DNA from: Phaeovulum vinaykumarii
GTDB lineage: Bacteria > Pseudomonadota > Alphaproteobacteria > Rhodobacterales > Rhodobacteraceae
Reading direction: 5' to 3'
Assembly: GCF_900156695.1 (NCBI RefSeq)
Contig: NZ_FTOM01000001.1
Coordinates: forward strand, 1-64,000
DNA length: 64,000 nucleotides
Positions within the stretch are counted from its first letter, which is position 1. Every line of letters starts with the position of its first letter. The notes under the pieces are model-generated. The model was given only the letters and a program-made list of their open reading frames with translations, was not told the origin of the DNA and did not search any database. This document shows, piece by piece, positions 46,214 to 55,036 of the stretch. The position numbers and the translations under genes are program-made.

Positions 46214-46242
46214 AAAGGGCGCCCCCCGCGGGCGCCCTTTTT
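46214..46242 (+). terminator. Intrinsic terminator after ilvC
   Basis: A stem AAAGGGCGCC/GGCGCCCTTT with a short GC loop is followed by more T (TTTTT in total). A typical rho-independent terminator. Confidence 0.9.
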
Positions 46243-46272
46243 CGTGGTGCCCTTTTCGTGACCCCCACGCGC

Positions 46273-47112
46273 CTAGAGACCGTGGCTGCGGTCATAGCCG
46301 TTCGGCGCGGGCGGCGCCCAGCCCGCAGGCGGGGCCTCGGGGCGCAGGATCTCGACCACCAGCGGGTGACAGCGCGCCGCGTCCGAGGAATGCTCGGCCC
46401 CGCAATCGCCCCCCGGACAGGCCGAAAGCGCACCCAGAAGGTCGATCTCGGCCATGAATTCCAGATAATCGCCCGGCCGCACGGGGCTGGCCTTCATGAA
46501 ATACTGGCCCGTGTCGCGGGTGAAGCCCGTGCACATGAATACATTGAGAACGTCATGCACATGCGGCTCGGCCTCGGCCAGCGGCAGGCCGGTTGCGGCG
46601 GCCAGCGCGCGCGTCAGGTTGGAATGGCAGCAATGGTGATAGCTGCCCCCCGACAGCAGCCGATGCGTATAGGGGTCGCAGCGCGTGCCGATCACGTCAT
46701 GGACCGCGCCGCCGTAACTGTCGCGGCCATACCAGCCCAGGCTGTCATGGGTAATCGTCGCCATCGGCCGCAGGAAGGGAAAGGCCGACCACAGACGCGC
46801 CCCGCGCGTGACATGGCTGCCGTGCAGCGCGCGGGTCTTGCCCGAATAGAAGCGCTCGGACAGATCGGCCGCGTTCCACAGGTTCAGATCGCCCACCTGC
46901 GGCCCTTCGGTGCAATGGATGCGGAAGAAATGCCCCGCCGGCACGCGGAACGCGGCCGCCTCGCGCGGCGGCACGGTGACCGTCTCGAGCCGCGTCAGCC
47001 GTGCCCGCGCCACGTCGATCGCCGCCATGTCGGGGGCGGGCAGCGTCTCGACCGGATAGCAGATCACGGGCGGGACGGCACGGCGGGCCGCGGCATCGGC
47101 GGGGTCGGACAT
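46273..47112 (-). CDS. DUF1989 (urea carboxylase-associated-like) protein
   Basis: A 279-residue DUF1989 protein. Characteristic segments are TVPPREAAAFRVPAGHFFRI, GPQVGDLNLWNAADLSERFY, SHVTRGARLWSAFPFLRPMA and GTRCDPYTHRLLSGGSYHHC with CHSNL. LNVFMCTGFTRDTGQYFMKA then precedes GDYLEFMAEIDLLGALSACP. Family members accompany urea carboxylase/allophanate hydrolase or guanidine metabolism and carry conserved Cys/His suggesting metal binding. No urea genes are next to it here, so the substrate is open. Confidence 0.8.
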   Translation of the reverse strand: MSDPADAAARRAVPPVICYPVETLPAPDMAAIDVARARLTRLETVTVPPREAAAFRVPAGHFFRIHCTEGPQVGDLNLWNAADLSERFYSGKTRALHGSHVTRGARLWSAFPFLRPMATITHDSLGWYGRDSYGGAVHDVIGTRCDPYTHRLLSGGSYHHCCHSNLTRALAAATGLPLAEAEPHVHDVLNVFMCTGFTRDTGQYFMKASPVRPGDYLEFMAEIDLLGALSACPGGDCGAEHSSDAARCHPLVVEILRPEAPPAGWAPPAPNGYDRSHGL

Positions 47113-47130
47113 GGGCGGGCTCCTTCTCGG

Positions 47131-47955
47131 TCAGGATGGGGGCAGCGCGGCGGGATCGGCGATCCAGCCCTCGAGAGGATCGACACCCGAAGGGCCCGCC
47201 GCCGTCAAGCCCGCACGCAGGGCCCAGGCCGCCTGCACCGCGCAGATCACCGCATCCAGCAGATCGGCGCGCGGATCGGCCGCCATCTCGGCCGCCAGAT
47301 CCCCCGGCAGCACCAGATCAAGGCCAAAGCGCGCCCGCCCCGCCGCCCCGCTCAGCGCCGCGATCAGATCGGCGCGTGCGGCCGCGCGCGCGGGGTCGGC
47401 GCGCTGGTCGGACTTGTAGGGCCGCCGCCCGATCAGCGCCCGCGCCGCCACCCCCGGATAGGCCTCGAGCGCGACGCGCGCAGGGTCGCCCGCACAAAGC
47501 CCCGGCACATGCACCCCCGCCGCAAGGAGCCGCGGCGCGCCTTGCGCAAACATCCGTGCCACGGGCGTGTAATGCAGGGTCTGCGGGCTGGCCGCCCCGG
47601 TCGCGCGATCGGCGGCGCGGAAATGCTGCCGGTCACCGGGCGGGCGCGGCGCCTTGTAGGCCTCGAAGGTCTCGACCAGCGCGGGCAGGCCCATCGCCCC
47701 CACCTTCCCGACATAGCCCGCCCAATCGCGCGGCCAGCCCAGCCCGTCGATCAGGCGGCGGGACTGGCCGAAGGGAAAGTCGAAGCCCGCAACCCAAGGC
47801 CCCGGCTGGGCCAGGAAGCTCTCGAAGCCGGCAAGGGTCTCGATCCGCTCAAGCCGCCGCAGCCGCAGCCGCGCGCCCTCCAGATGACAGATCGCGGCGG
47901 TGATCGGCTTGCGCCGCGCGGGCGCGGCGGTAAAGTCGATGCCGCGGATCTCCAT
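47131..47955 (-). CDS. DUF429-family protein
   Basis: A 274-residue soluble protein with the DUF429 pattern. It starts MEIRGIDFTAAPARRKPITA, then GPWVAGFDFPFGQSRRLI with the conserved D-F-P acid, and later RVALEAYPGVAARALIG and DLLDAVICAVQAAWAL. DUF429 has an RNase-H-like fold and is predicted to be a nuclease or hydrolase; the role is not established. ATG 47955 marks the conserved start. It sits between the DUF1989 gene and glmM, 18 bp and 14 bp away, so it may share their transcript. Confidence 0.72.
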   Translation of the reverse strand: MEIRGIDFTAAPARRKPITAAICHLEGARLRLRRLERIETLAGFESFLAQPGPWVAGFDFPFGQSRRLIDGLGWPRDWAGYVGKVGAMGLPALVETFEAYKAPRPPGDRQHFRAADRATGAASPQTLHYTPVARMFAQGAPRLLAAGVHVPGLCAGDPARVALEAYPGVAARALIGRRPYKSDQRADPARAAARADLIAALSGAAGRARFGLDLVLPGDLAAEMAADPRADLLDAVICAVQAAWALRAGLTAAGPSGVDPLEGWIADPAALPPS

Positions 47956-47969
47956 CCCCCGGCGGGGCC

Positions 47970-49316
47970 TCAGATTGCGGCCTCGACCTCGGCGACGATG
48001 CCGCCGACGATCTCGGCCAGAAGTGCTTCGTCCTCGCATTCGGCCATGACCCGGATCAGCGGCTCGGTGCCCGACTTGCGGATCAGGAGGCGGCCCTTCC
48101 CGACCAGGCGGGCCTCGGCCTCGGCAATCAGATTTCGAACATTCTGATGCTCGAGCGGGGTCTGGCCGGCCGCATATCTGACATTTTGCAACATTTGCGG
48201 CACGGGCGCGAATTGGCGGACCAGTTCGGACGCGCGCCGCCCGGTGCGGATCATCTCGGCCAGGAATTGCAGCCCCGCCAGAAGCCCGTCGCCCGTCGTG
48301 GCGAAATCGGTCATCACGATATGGCCCGATTGCTCGCCGCCCAGGTTGAAGCCGCCCGCGCGCATCCGCTCGACCACGTAACGGTCGCCCACGGCGGTGC
48401 GCTCAAGGCGAAGCCCCCGCCCCGACAGGAACCGTTCAAGCCCGAGGTTCGACATCACCGTCGCCACCAGCGCGCCGCCCCGCAGCCGCTGTTCCTCGGC
48501 CCAGCGCGCGGCCAGCAGCGCCATCAGCTGATCGCCATCGGCCACCTGGCCAGTCTCGTCGATCAAGATCACGCGGTCGGCGTCGCCATCAAGACAGATG
48601 CCGACATCGGCGCCATGCGCCACCACCGTCTCGGCGGCCACGCGCGGCCGGGTCGAGCCGCATTCAAGATTGATGTTGGTGCCATTCGGGGCCACGCCCA
48701 CCGGGACCACCTCGGCGCCCAGCTCCCACAGCGCCTCGGGGGCGGCGCGATAGGCGGCCCCATTGGCGCAATCGACCACCACCTTCAGCCCGTCCAGCCG
48801 ATGCGCGCCCGTGGGCAGCGTGGACTTCACCCGCTCGATATAGCGGAACCGCCCGTCATCGACCCGCCTTGCGCGGCCGATGTTCTGCGCCTGCGCGGGC
48901 TCGACCCCGGCTTCGACCAGCCGCTCGATCTCGGCCTCGGCCTCGTCGGACAGCTTGAACCCGTCAGGGCCAAAGAACTTGATCCCGTTATCCTCGGCCG
49001 GGTTGTGGCTGGCCGAGATCATCACCCCCAGATCGGCGCGCATCGAGGTGGTCAGCAGCCCCACCGCCGGCGTCGGCACCGGCCCCAGCAGCAGCACGTT
49101 CATCCCCGTCGAGGTCAGCCCCGCCGTCAGCGCGTTTTCCAGCATGTAGCCCGACAGCCGCGTGTCCTTGCCAATGACAACCCGGTGCCGGTTGCGCCCG
49201 TCGCGGCGGAAGAACCGCCCCGCGGCGGCGCCCAGCCGCATCGCCATTTCCGCGGTCATCGGGTGCTGATTGGCCCGGCCGCGCACCCCGTCGGTGCCGA
49301 AAAGCTTGCGTCCCAT
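47970..49316 (-). CDS. glmM: Phosphoglucosamine mutase
   Basis: A 448-residue enzyme converting glucosamine-6-phosphate to the 1-phosphate for cell-wall UDP-GlcNAc. Seen are [20 protein letters not shown] at the start, the phosphoserine loop [20 protein letters not shown] (serine near 102), the metal loop [15 protein letters not shown], the sugar loop [10 protein letters not shown] and the phosphate loop [13 protein letters not shown]. Full length. It starts four bases after the folP stop, so folB, folP and glmM form an operon. Confidence 0.97.
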   Translation of the reverse strand: MGRKLFGTDGVRGRANQHPMTAEMAMRLGAAAGRFFRRDGRNRHRVVIGKDTRLSGYMLENALTAGLTSTGMNVLLLGPVPTPAVGLLTTSMRADLGVMISASHNPAEDNGIKFFGPDGFKLSDEAEAEIERLVEAGVEPAQAQNIGRARRVDDGRFRYIERVKSTLPTGAHRLDGLKVVVDCANGAAYRAAPEALWELGAEVVPVGVAPNGTNINLECGSTRPRVAAETVVAHGADVGICLDGDADRVILIDETGQVADGDQLMALLAARWAEEQRLRGGALVATVMSNLGLERFLSGRGLRLERTAVGDRYVVERMRAGGFNLGGEQSGHIVMTDFATTGDGLLAGLQFLAEMIRTGRRASELVRQFAPVPQMLQNVRYAAGQTPLEHQNVRNLIAEAEARLVGKGRLLIRKSGTEPLIRVMAECEDEALLAEIVGGIVAEVEAAI

Positions 49317-49320
49317 GGCC

Positions 49321-50310
49321 TTACCCCTTGTTGTCGGTCACCGCGTCCCAGAGCGCCAGCGCCTGGACATGCGCGGCCACATCATGCACGCGGTGGATCT
49401 GCGCGCCCTGCGCCACGCCCGCCAGCGTCACCGCAATGGTGCCCGGATCGCGCGCCGATGCCGTTTCCGCCCCGCCGATCCGGCCGATGAACCGCTTGCG
49501 CGAGACCCCCAGAAGGATCGCACAGCCCAGACCGTGAAACAGCGACAGCCCCCGCAGCAGCGCCAGGTTATGCGCCTCGGTCTTGCCGAAGCCGATACCC
49601 GGATCGACCGCGATGCGCGCGCGCGAAATGCCCGCGGCCTCGGCCCGCGCCACACGCGCCGCAAGCGCGTCATAGACATCGAGCAGCACATCGTCATAGC
49701 GCGGATCGTCCTGCATGGTCTCGGGCAGGCCTTGCGCATGCATCAGACAGAGCGCGGCGCCCCGATCCGCGACCAGCGGCGCCAGATCGGCGTCGAAATC
49801 CAGCCCCGAGACATCGTTGACGATCACCGCCCCGGCCTCGAGCGCGGCGGCAGCCACGGCGGCCTTGCGCGTGTCGATCGAGAGAGGCCGCCCCCCCGCC
49901 AGCGCCGCGATCACCGGGCGGGTGCGGGCGATCTCGGTCTCGACCGGAACCTCCTGCGCGCCGGGCCGGGTGGATTCGCCCCCAACATCCAGGATATCGG
50001 CCCCCGCCAGCGCCGCGGCCTGCGCCAATGCCGCATCCGGGTCGAGATAGCGCCCGCCGTCGGAAAAGCTGTCGGGCGTCACGTTCAGGATGCCCATGAC
50101 GCGCGGGGCGGACAGGTCCACCCCACCCCAGGGCGCGCGCGGGGCGCACAGCGCCTCGAGGATGTCATCGGGGATATCCGAGGCCGGGGCACGGCGCGGG
50201 GCCTGCCCGCGGCGCAACAACTCGACTGCATCGAAGCGCGCCCAGCCGCCCGCAAGCGCGGGGCCGGTCGCATGGGGGGAAACCAAGGGACGGTAGTAGA
50301 TCTTGCTCAT
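49321..50310 (-). CDS. folP: Dihydropteroate synthase
   Basis: A 329-residue folate enzyme joining pABA to hydroxymethyl-dihydropterin. Signature 1 is [20 protein letters not shown] (about 84-103) and signature 2 is [20 protein letters not shown]. Also seen are [10 protein letters not shown]-like [10 protein letters not shown] and [20 protein letters not shown]. An N-terminal extension of about 80 residues precedes the TIM barrel, as in other Rhodobacterales. Start ATG 50310 begins [10 protein letters not shown]. Between folB and glmM. Confidence 0.95.
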   Translation of the reverse strand: MSKIYYRPLVSPHATGPALAGGWARFDAVELLRRGQAPRRAPASDIPDDILEALCAPRAPWGGVDLSAPRVMGILNVTPDSFSDGGRYLDPDAALAQAAALAGADILDVGGESTRPGAQEVPVETEIARTRPVIAALAGGRPLSIDTRKAAVAAAALEAGAVIVNDVSGLDFDADLAPLVADRGAALCLMHAQGLPETMQDDPRYDDVLLDVYDALAARVARAEAAGISRARIAVDPGIGFGKTEAHNLALLRGLSLFHGLGCAILLGVSRKRFIGRIGGAETASARDPGTIAVTLAGVAQGAQIHRVHDVAAHVQALALWDAVTDNKG

Positions 50311-50350
50311 CCGACGAGATGTTGCGCATCCCGCCGCCAAGGGCAAGACC

Positions 50351-51277
50351 TCAGAGCGGCACCGTCTTCACCGGCACGCGGCTTCCCGCCGGCCCTGTAA
50401 CCTCTCCGTGAAGCTCGAGCCGCTGGGCGGCGAATTCCTCGGCCAGCCACAGCGCCAGCGCCACGCCATCGCCGGCATGGGCCTTGGGGCCGTCGACCGC
50501 ATCCAGCACGATCTTCGAGGGCGCCCAGACGATCAGCTGCCCCTGCCGCATGGCCCAGTCGATCTCGGTGCGGGTGGCCACGACCATGCAGCGCGGATCG
50601 CGCGCGGCCAGAACCCAGGCGTTCTGCTCGATCGCCAGAAGGTCGATGCGCCGCTGGGTGGGCACATGCTCCGTCATCGGGCGCGGACCTTCGGGCAGGC
50701 CCACGCTCAGGATCACCGGCGCGCCGCCCGCGATCAGCGCATCGAGCCGCGCGCCCAGATCGGGCGCGGCGATGGCGGCATTGGTCAGATGCGCCACGAC
50801 CGGGTGCAGCGCCTCGCCGGTGATTTCGGCGCAGACGGGCTGCGAGGCGCGCGCGCGCACGATCTCGACGCCCAGCGCACCGGGACCGCGGTCCAGCTTC
50901 TCGATGCGCACGAAGACCCGCATCGCCTGCGGCTGGGCCAGGATGCGTTCGGCCACGCGCTCGGCCAGCGTCTCGAGCAGGTTCAGCCGCTCGGCCGCCA
51001 GTTCGGCCGCGATGGCCTCGGTCAGCCGGTCATAGCTGAGAATGCGGTCCACATCGTCAAGCAGCGGCTCGGGATGCGGGCGCGTCTCGACCACGATGTT
51101 GAAGCGCAGACGCTGGCTCTGGCCGCGCTCGGGCTGGAAGGCGCCGATATCGGCGGTCACGACATGATCGCGCAGGGAAATCCGGTCACGCGGATCGGCG
51201 CTGGCCGAGGCCTCGGCGCGCGCTTCGGGATGGGCAAAGGCCAGTCCGATATCGGAAAGCGGCTCGGGATGGGTCAT
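50351..51277 (-). CDS. folB: Dihydroneopterin aldolase fused to a kinase-fold-like domain
   Basis: A 308-residue protein. The first ~140 residues are FolB: ISLRDHVVTADIGAFQPERG, VDRILSYDRLTEAIAAELAA, LNLLETLAERVAERILAQPQ and VFVRIEKLDRGPGALGVEIV. This enzyme makes 6-hydroxymethyl-dihydropterin. The remaining ~160 residues are not FolB. They include GAPVILSVGLPEGPRP, AIEQNAWVLAARDPRCMVVA and WAPSKIVLDAVDGPKAHAGD followed by GVALALWLAEEF, which resemble the C-terminal part of amino-acid-kinase-like folds. Plain FolB is about 120 residues. The second domain's role is unknown. It starts the folB-folP-glmM operon. Confidence 0.85.
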   Translation of the reverse strand: MTHPEPLSDIGLAFAHPEARAEASASADPRDRISLRDHVVTADIGAFQPERGQSQRLRFNIVVETRPHPEPLLDDVDRILSYDRLTEAIAAELAAERLNLLETLAERVAERILAQPQAMRVFVRIEKLDRGPGALGVEIVRARASQPVCAEITGEALHPVVAHLTNAAIAAPDLGARLDALIAGGAPVILSVGLPEGPRPMTEHVPTQRRIDLLAIEQNAWVLAARDPRCMVVATRTEIDWAMRQGQLIVWAPSKIVLDAVDGPKAHAGDGVALALWLAEEFAAQRLELHGEVTGPAGSRVPVKTVPL

Positions 51278-51325
51278 GGGGGAGAGATCGCCGGAAAAAG
51301 GTCAGGGCATGCGGTGGCACGCGGT

Positions 51326-51400
51326 TCTTGTCGTGCAACTGCACGCGGGTTCTTGCCGTGCAGCTGCACGCGGGTTCTTGCCGTGCAGCTGCACGCGGGT
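51326..51400. repeat. Three 25-bp tandem repeats with a palindrome
   Basis: Three head-to-tail 25-bp units (starts 51326, 51351, 51376). Units two and three are identical and contain the perfect 12-bp palindrome GTGCAGCTGCAC; unit one differs at two positions. They lie 49 bp upstream of the folB start, in the folB/cell-wall hydrolase gap. A partial fourth unit (CGCAGCTTCACGCGGG) follows further on. Confidence 0.9.
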
Positions 51401-51521
51401 TCTGATGCGCGGGGAAGGCCGCGCAGTGGCGCAGCTTCACGCGGGGTTCCGGGGGATCATAGACGCGCGCCGCGGCCGGGGCGAGAGCACAAACGCCGCC
51501 CCAGGGTCCAAAAGCGGCCGC

Positions 51522-52205
51522 TCAGCGCATCGCGGTCACAAGGCCGTTGCGGTAGAAGATGTGCTGGCCGATCTTGGCCGTGCGCGTGAACCGGCGCGAC
51601 CAGCTGGGCCGCACGGCAGGCGTATGGAAATAGGTGGCGCCGTCGGTCAGCGCGCGCGGCGCCCCGTCCAGAAGCGCCCGCGCCACCTTGGCCACGCGGC
51701 CATAGGCGGCGGTGTTGCGCACGCGGTCGGCGCGCCCGTCGCAGGTCCACGAGAACTGGCAGCCGCGCGCATTCGACTGATGCACCACGCCGCAGATCGT
51801 GTCCGGGAAACGCGGATCATCGACGCGGTTCAGCACGACCTCGCCCACCGCGGCCTGACCGGCCACGCTTTCGCCGCGCGCCTCGAAATACATTGCGCGG
51901 GCCAGGCACTGGAACTCGTCCCCGCCGGTTGCCGCCGGGCGGCTGTCGACCCAGGCGCGCGTATAGTCGATGTCCGACCCCGCGCGGGCCTTGCGCGCGC
52001 GCTTGGGCGTTCGGGTCAGCACGTCGAAGCGGGCTTCGTTCAGCGACCCCAGCGCCAGTCGTTCCTGCACCAGCAGCGTGGCCACCTCGGCGCCCAGAAG
52101 TGCGGCCGGGTCGTTCGACTGGCTCATGGTGACATCGGCCCGCAGGCCGCCGGTCAGTGCAAACAGCACCGCGGCGCTTCCGATCAGGCGTTTCAACATC
52201 GACAT
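51522..52205 (-). CDS. SleB/CwlJ-type cell wall hydrolase
   Basis: A 227-residue exported protein. The signal peptide is LKRLIGSAAVLFALTGGLRA. The C-terminal hydrolase_2 domain shows CLARAMYFEARGESVAGQAA (catalytic glutamate region), VGEVVLNRVDDPRFPDTICG, CQFSWTCDG and GATYFHTPAVRPSW. The family includes spore-cortex lytic transglycosylases, but in alphaproteobacteria it acts as a general peptidoglycan hydrolase. It is monocistronic. The start could be either of two adjacent ATGs at 52205 and 52199. Confidence 0.88.
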   Translation of the reverse strand: MSMLKRLIGSAAVLFALTGGLRADVTMSQSNDPAALLGAEVATLLVQERLALGSLNEARFDVLTRTPKRARKARAGSDIDYTRAWVDSRPAATGGDEFQCLARAMYFEARGESVAGQAAVGEVVLNRVDDPRFPDTICGVVHQSNARGCQFSWTCDGRADRVRNTAAYGRVAKVARALLDGAPRALTDGATYFHTPAVRPSWSRRFTRTAKIGQHIFYRNGLVTAMR

Positions 52206-52433
52206 GGGGTCTTCCCGTGTGGTGGGTCCGAGAACGAAGGGTGCACCTTCGATCGACGTCCCTTAGCCGAGGCGACGGGCAGGGTAAACCAACTGTTGCA
52301 TTTTTGCAACACAACTTAGGGTGGCACGGCGGGAATCGGCCCAAATCTCGGGAAAGTGACAGGCGGATTTTTGCCTATGAGGATTTCGGCACGCAGTTGC
52401 CCCCCGTCCGCGGCACCTGCCGGCAACACTCCG

Positions 52434-55028
52434 CTAAGAGGTCGGGCGGTCCAGAAGCGCGAAATGGGCCGCGGCGAGTCGCGCCACCGGCACCCGGAAG
52501 GGCGAACACGAGACATAATCGAATCCCGCCGCCCGACAGAAGGCAATCGATTCGGGGTTCCCTCCATGTTCCCCGCAGACCGAAAGCGTCACATCCGGGC
52601 GCCCCTCGCGGCCGCGCCCCGCCCCGATCAGGAGCAATTCGCCCACCCCCTCGACATCGAGAACGTGGAACGGATCCTCGGCATAGACCTGCTGCATGAC
52701 ATACGAGCCCATGAACCGCCCCGCATCATCGCGCGACAGCCCATAGGCCATCTGCGTCAGGTCGTTGGTGCCAAAGGACAGGAAGGCGGCATGCTGGGCG
52801 ATCTCGCCGGCGCGCAGGGCGGCCCGCGGGGTCTCGACCATCACCCCCAGCCGATAGGCGAACTGCGCCTTCTGCTCGGTGCGCACGGCCCCGGCCACGG
52901 CGTCGATGCGGGTCTTGACCAGCTCGACCTCGCGCGAGGCCGAGACCAGCGGGATCATGATCTCGGGCACCACGGGCGCGCCGCGCCGGCCGGCCTCGAC
53001 CGTGGCCTCGAAGATGGCGCGGGCCTGCATGTCGTAGATCTCGGGCATGGTGATGCCCAGCCGCACCCCGCGCATGCCCAGCATCGGGTTGAATTCCGAC
53101 AGCGCCTCGACCCGGCGCGTCACCTCGGACAGCGGCCGGTCCAGCGCCTCGGCCAGCTCGCGCATACCCTCGCGGTCATGGGGCAGGAATTCGTGCAGCG
53201 GCGGGTCGAACAGGCGGATGCAGACCGGCTGGCCCGCCATGATGTCGAACAGCGCCAGGAAGTCGGCCCGCTGCATCGGCAACAGCCGTTCCAGCGCGAT
53301 GCGCCGATCGCGCGAGGTATCGGCGAAGATCATCTCGCGCATGACCGTCAGCCGGTCCTCGTCAAAGAACATGTGCTCGGTGCGGCACAGCCCGATCCCC
53401 TCGGCCTCGAACAGCCGCGCGGTGCGCGCGTCGTCGGGGGTGTCGGCATTGGCGCGCACACCGATGTCGCGCACGTTGTCGGCCCAGCGCAGAAGCGTGC
53501 GGAACCCGTCGTCGAGCGCCGGCGCCAGCATCTCGGCCGCGCCCAGCAGCACCTCGCCGTTCGAGCCGTCGATGGTGATCGTGTCGCCCTCGCGCAGGAG
53601 GCGGCCGTCCTCGGCGCGCAAGGTGCGCTCGCGCTGGTCGAGCACGATCCCCGAGGCGCCGACGATGCAGGGCAGCCCCAGCCCGCGCGCGATCACCGCG
53701 GCATGGCTGGTGATGCCGCCGCGCTCGGTCAGCACGCCGTGCGCGGCATGCATGCCGCGGATGTCCTCGGGGCCGGTCTCGCGGCGGACCAGGATGCAGG
53801 GCTCGTCGCGCGCGGCGGCGGCCTGGGCGGCGGCGGCGGTGAAGACGATCCGCCCGGTGGCGGCGCCGGGGCTGGCGGCGATGCCGCGCCCGATGCGTTC
53901 GCGCGGCGCGCGCGGGTCCACCTGATAATGCAAAAGTTCGCTCAGCGCGCGGGGCTCGACGCGCAGGATCGCGTCTTCGCGGGAAATCACGCCATCCTGG
54001 GCCAGCGACACCGCGATGCGCACGCCGGCGCGGGCCGAGCGCGTGACCTTGAGCGCGTCGATCACCCGCAGCTTGCCGCTTTCCACGACGAATTCGATCT
54101 GCATTTCCTCGCGCAGGCGGGCCCGGCAGGCGGCACCATGCGCCACAAGTTCGGCAAAGATCTGCGGCGCGGCTTCCTCGAGCGAGGCCCCGCGCGGGTC
54201 ACGCGTCAGATAGAGCGTCTCGACCGAGGCCGCGCGCCCCTGCGCCTGGCCGCGAAACCGCCCCGTGATGCGCGGGCTGCCGGTCACCCCGTCCACGAAC
54301 TGGATCGTGCCCGAGCCCGACAGCCCCGGCCCGATGCCGAAGGCCATCTCCTGCACCAGAAGACCCAGCGCGGCGTCGGGCGGCGCGCCCTTGGCCTGAC
54401 GCAGAAGCCGCGCCGAGGTTCCCTCCCAGGCGCGGGCCATCGAACGCAGCACCTCGGCCAGCTGCCGCGCCGGATCCTGCGGAAAGGGCTCGTCGGTTTC
54501 CTCTTGATAGAGGGTCAGCGCATGACCCAGCGCCCCCGGTTCGGGGTCGAGCGCAAAGGCATCCGGGTCGAGCCGCGCGACATGGGTCGCATAGGAATGC
54601 ACGAACCGCAGATAGAGCGCATCGGCCGCCGCCGCGCCATGGGTCTTGCGGATCTCGGCGTGGCGGGCGGCATTCATGCCGACGTTCAGCACCGAGCCCG
54701 GCCCGCCCCATTCGGGATTGACCGGCGAGGGCCGGACCGACACCAGCGCGCCCGTCCGCGCCAGGATGCCGGCCGCGTCGACCGCCTGTCCCGCCGCCAG
54801 CGCGCGCACCGTCCCGGCCGGAAGCGCCACCGTGCGCGGCACCGGCAGATCCAGCCGCACCAGCCGTTGCAGGCATTTCGCCCGCCAGCCATGCTGGGCG
54901 ACCGCCACCGCGGCGGCGGGGGCGATCTCCACGAAATCGGTGGAGACGGGGCGGGGAGGCACGGGCTTTTTCTGCAACGCGGCAATATCCTTCTCGGGGC
55001 AGGATATCCGCTTGCGCGCGCCGCGCAA
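52434..55028 (-). CDS. ppdK: Pyruvate phosphate dikinase-like enzyme (non-ATG start)
   Basis: Up to 864 residues. The swivelling phosphohistidine domain has LTERGGITSHAAVIARGLGL (about 436-455). The PEP/pyruvate barrel has IGLCRTEHMFF, EIMIPLVSASREVELVK, FGTNDLTQMAYGLSRDDAGR and the proton donor SVCGEHGGNPESI. This makes PEP from pyruvate, ATP and phosphate. The N-terminal nucleotide part is unusual: VSVRPSPVNPEWGGPGSVLN replaces the canonical VSVRSGA..MPGMMDTVLN. There is no ATG at the start. TTG 55028 follows AAGGG just after glyS; another TTG about 18 codons in is possible. Last gene of the glyQ-glyS operon. Confidence 0.88.
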   Translation of the reverse strand: MRGARKRISCPEKDIAALQKKPVPPRPVSTDFVEIAPAAAVAVAQHGWRAKCLQRLVRLDLPVPRTVALPAGTVRALAAGQAVDAAGILARTGALVSVRPSPVNPEWGGPGSVLNVGMNAARHAEIRKTHGAAAADALYLRFVHSYATHVARLDPDAFALDPEPGALGHALTLYQEETDEPFPQDPARQLAEVLRSMARAWEGTSARLLRQAKGAPPDAALGLLVQEMAFGIGPGLSGSGTIQFVDGVTGSPRITGRFRGQAQGRAASVETLYLTRDPRGASLEEAAPQIFAELVAHGAACRARLREEMQIEFVVESGKLRVIDALKVTRSARAGVRIAVSLAQDGVISREDAILRVEPRALSELLHYQVDPRAPRERIGRGIAASPGAATGRIVFTAAAAQAAAARDEPCILVRRETGPEDIRGMHAAHGVLTERGGITSHAAVIARGLGLPCIVGASGIVLDQRERTLRAEDGRLLREGDTITIDGSNGEVLLGAAEMLAPALDDGFRTLLRWADNVRDIGVRANADTPDDARTARLFEAEGIGLCRTEHMFFDEDRLTVMREMIFADTSRDRRIALERLLPMQRADFLALFDIMAGQPVCIRLFDPPLHEFLPHDREGMRELAEALDRPLSEVTRRVEALSEFNPMLGMRGVRLGITMPEIYDMQARAIFEATVEAGRRGAPVVPEIMIPLVSASREVELVKTRIDAVAGAVRTEQKAQFAYRLGVMVETPRAALRAGEIAQHAAFLSFGTNDLTQMAYGLSRDDAGRFMGSYVMQQVYAEDPFHVLDVEGVGELLLIGAGRGREGRPDVTLSVCGEHGGNPESIAFCRAAGFDYVSCSPFRVPVARLAAAHFALLDRPTS

Positions 55029-55036
55029 GCGCCCTT

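Noticed and set aside
51326-51400. Possible CRISPR array
   Set aside because: The units are contiguous without spacers, and no cas genes are nearby; it is a tandem repeat.
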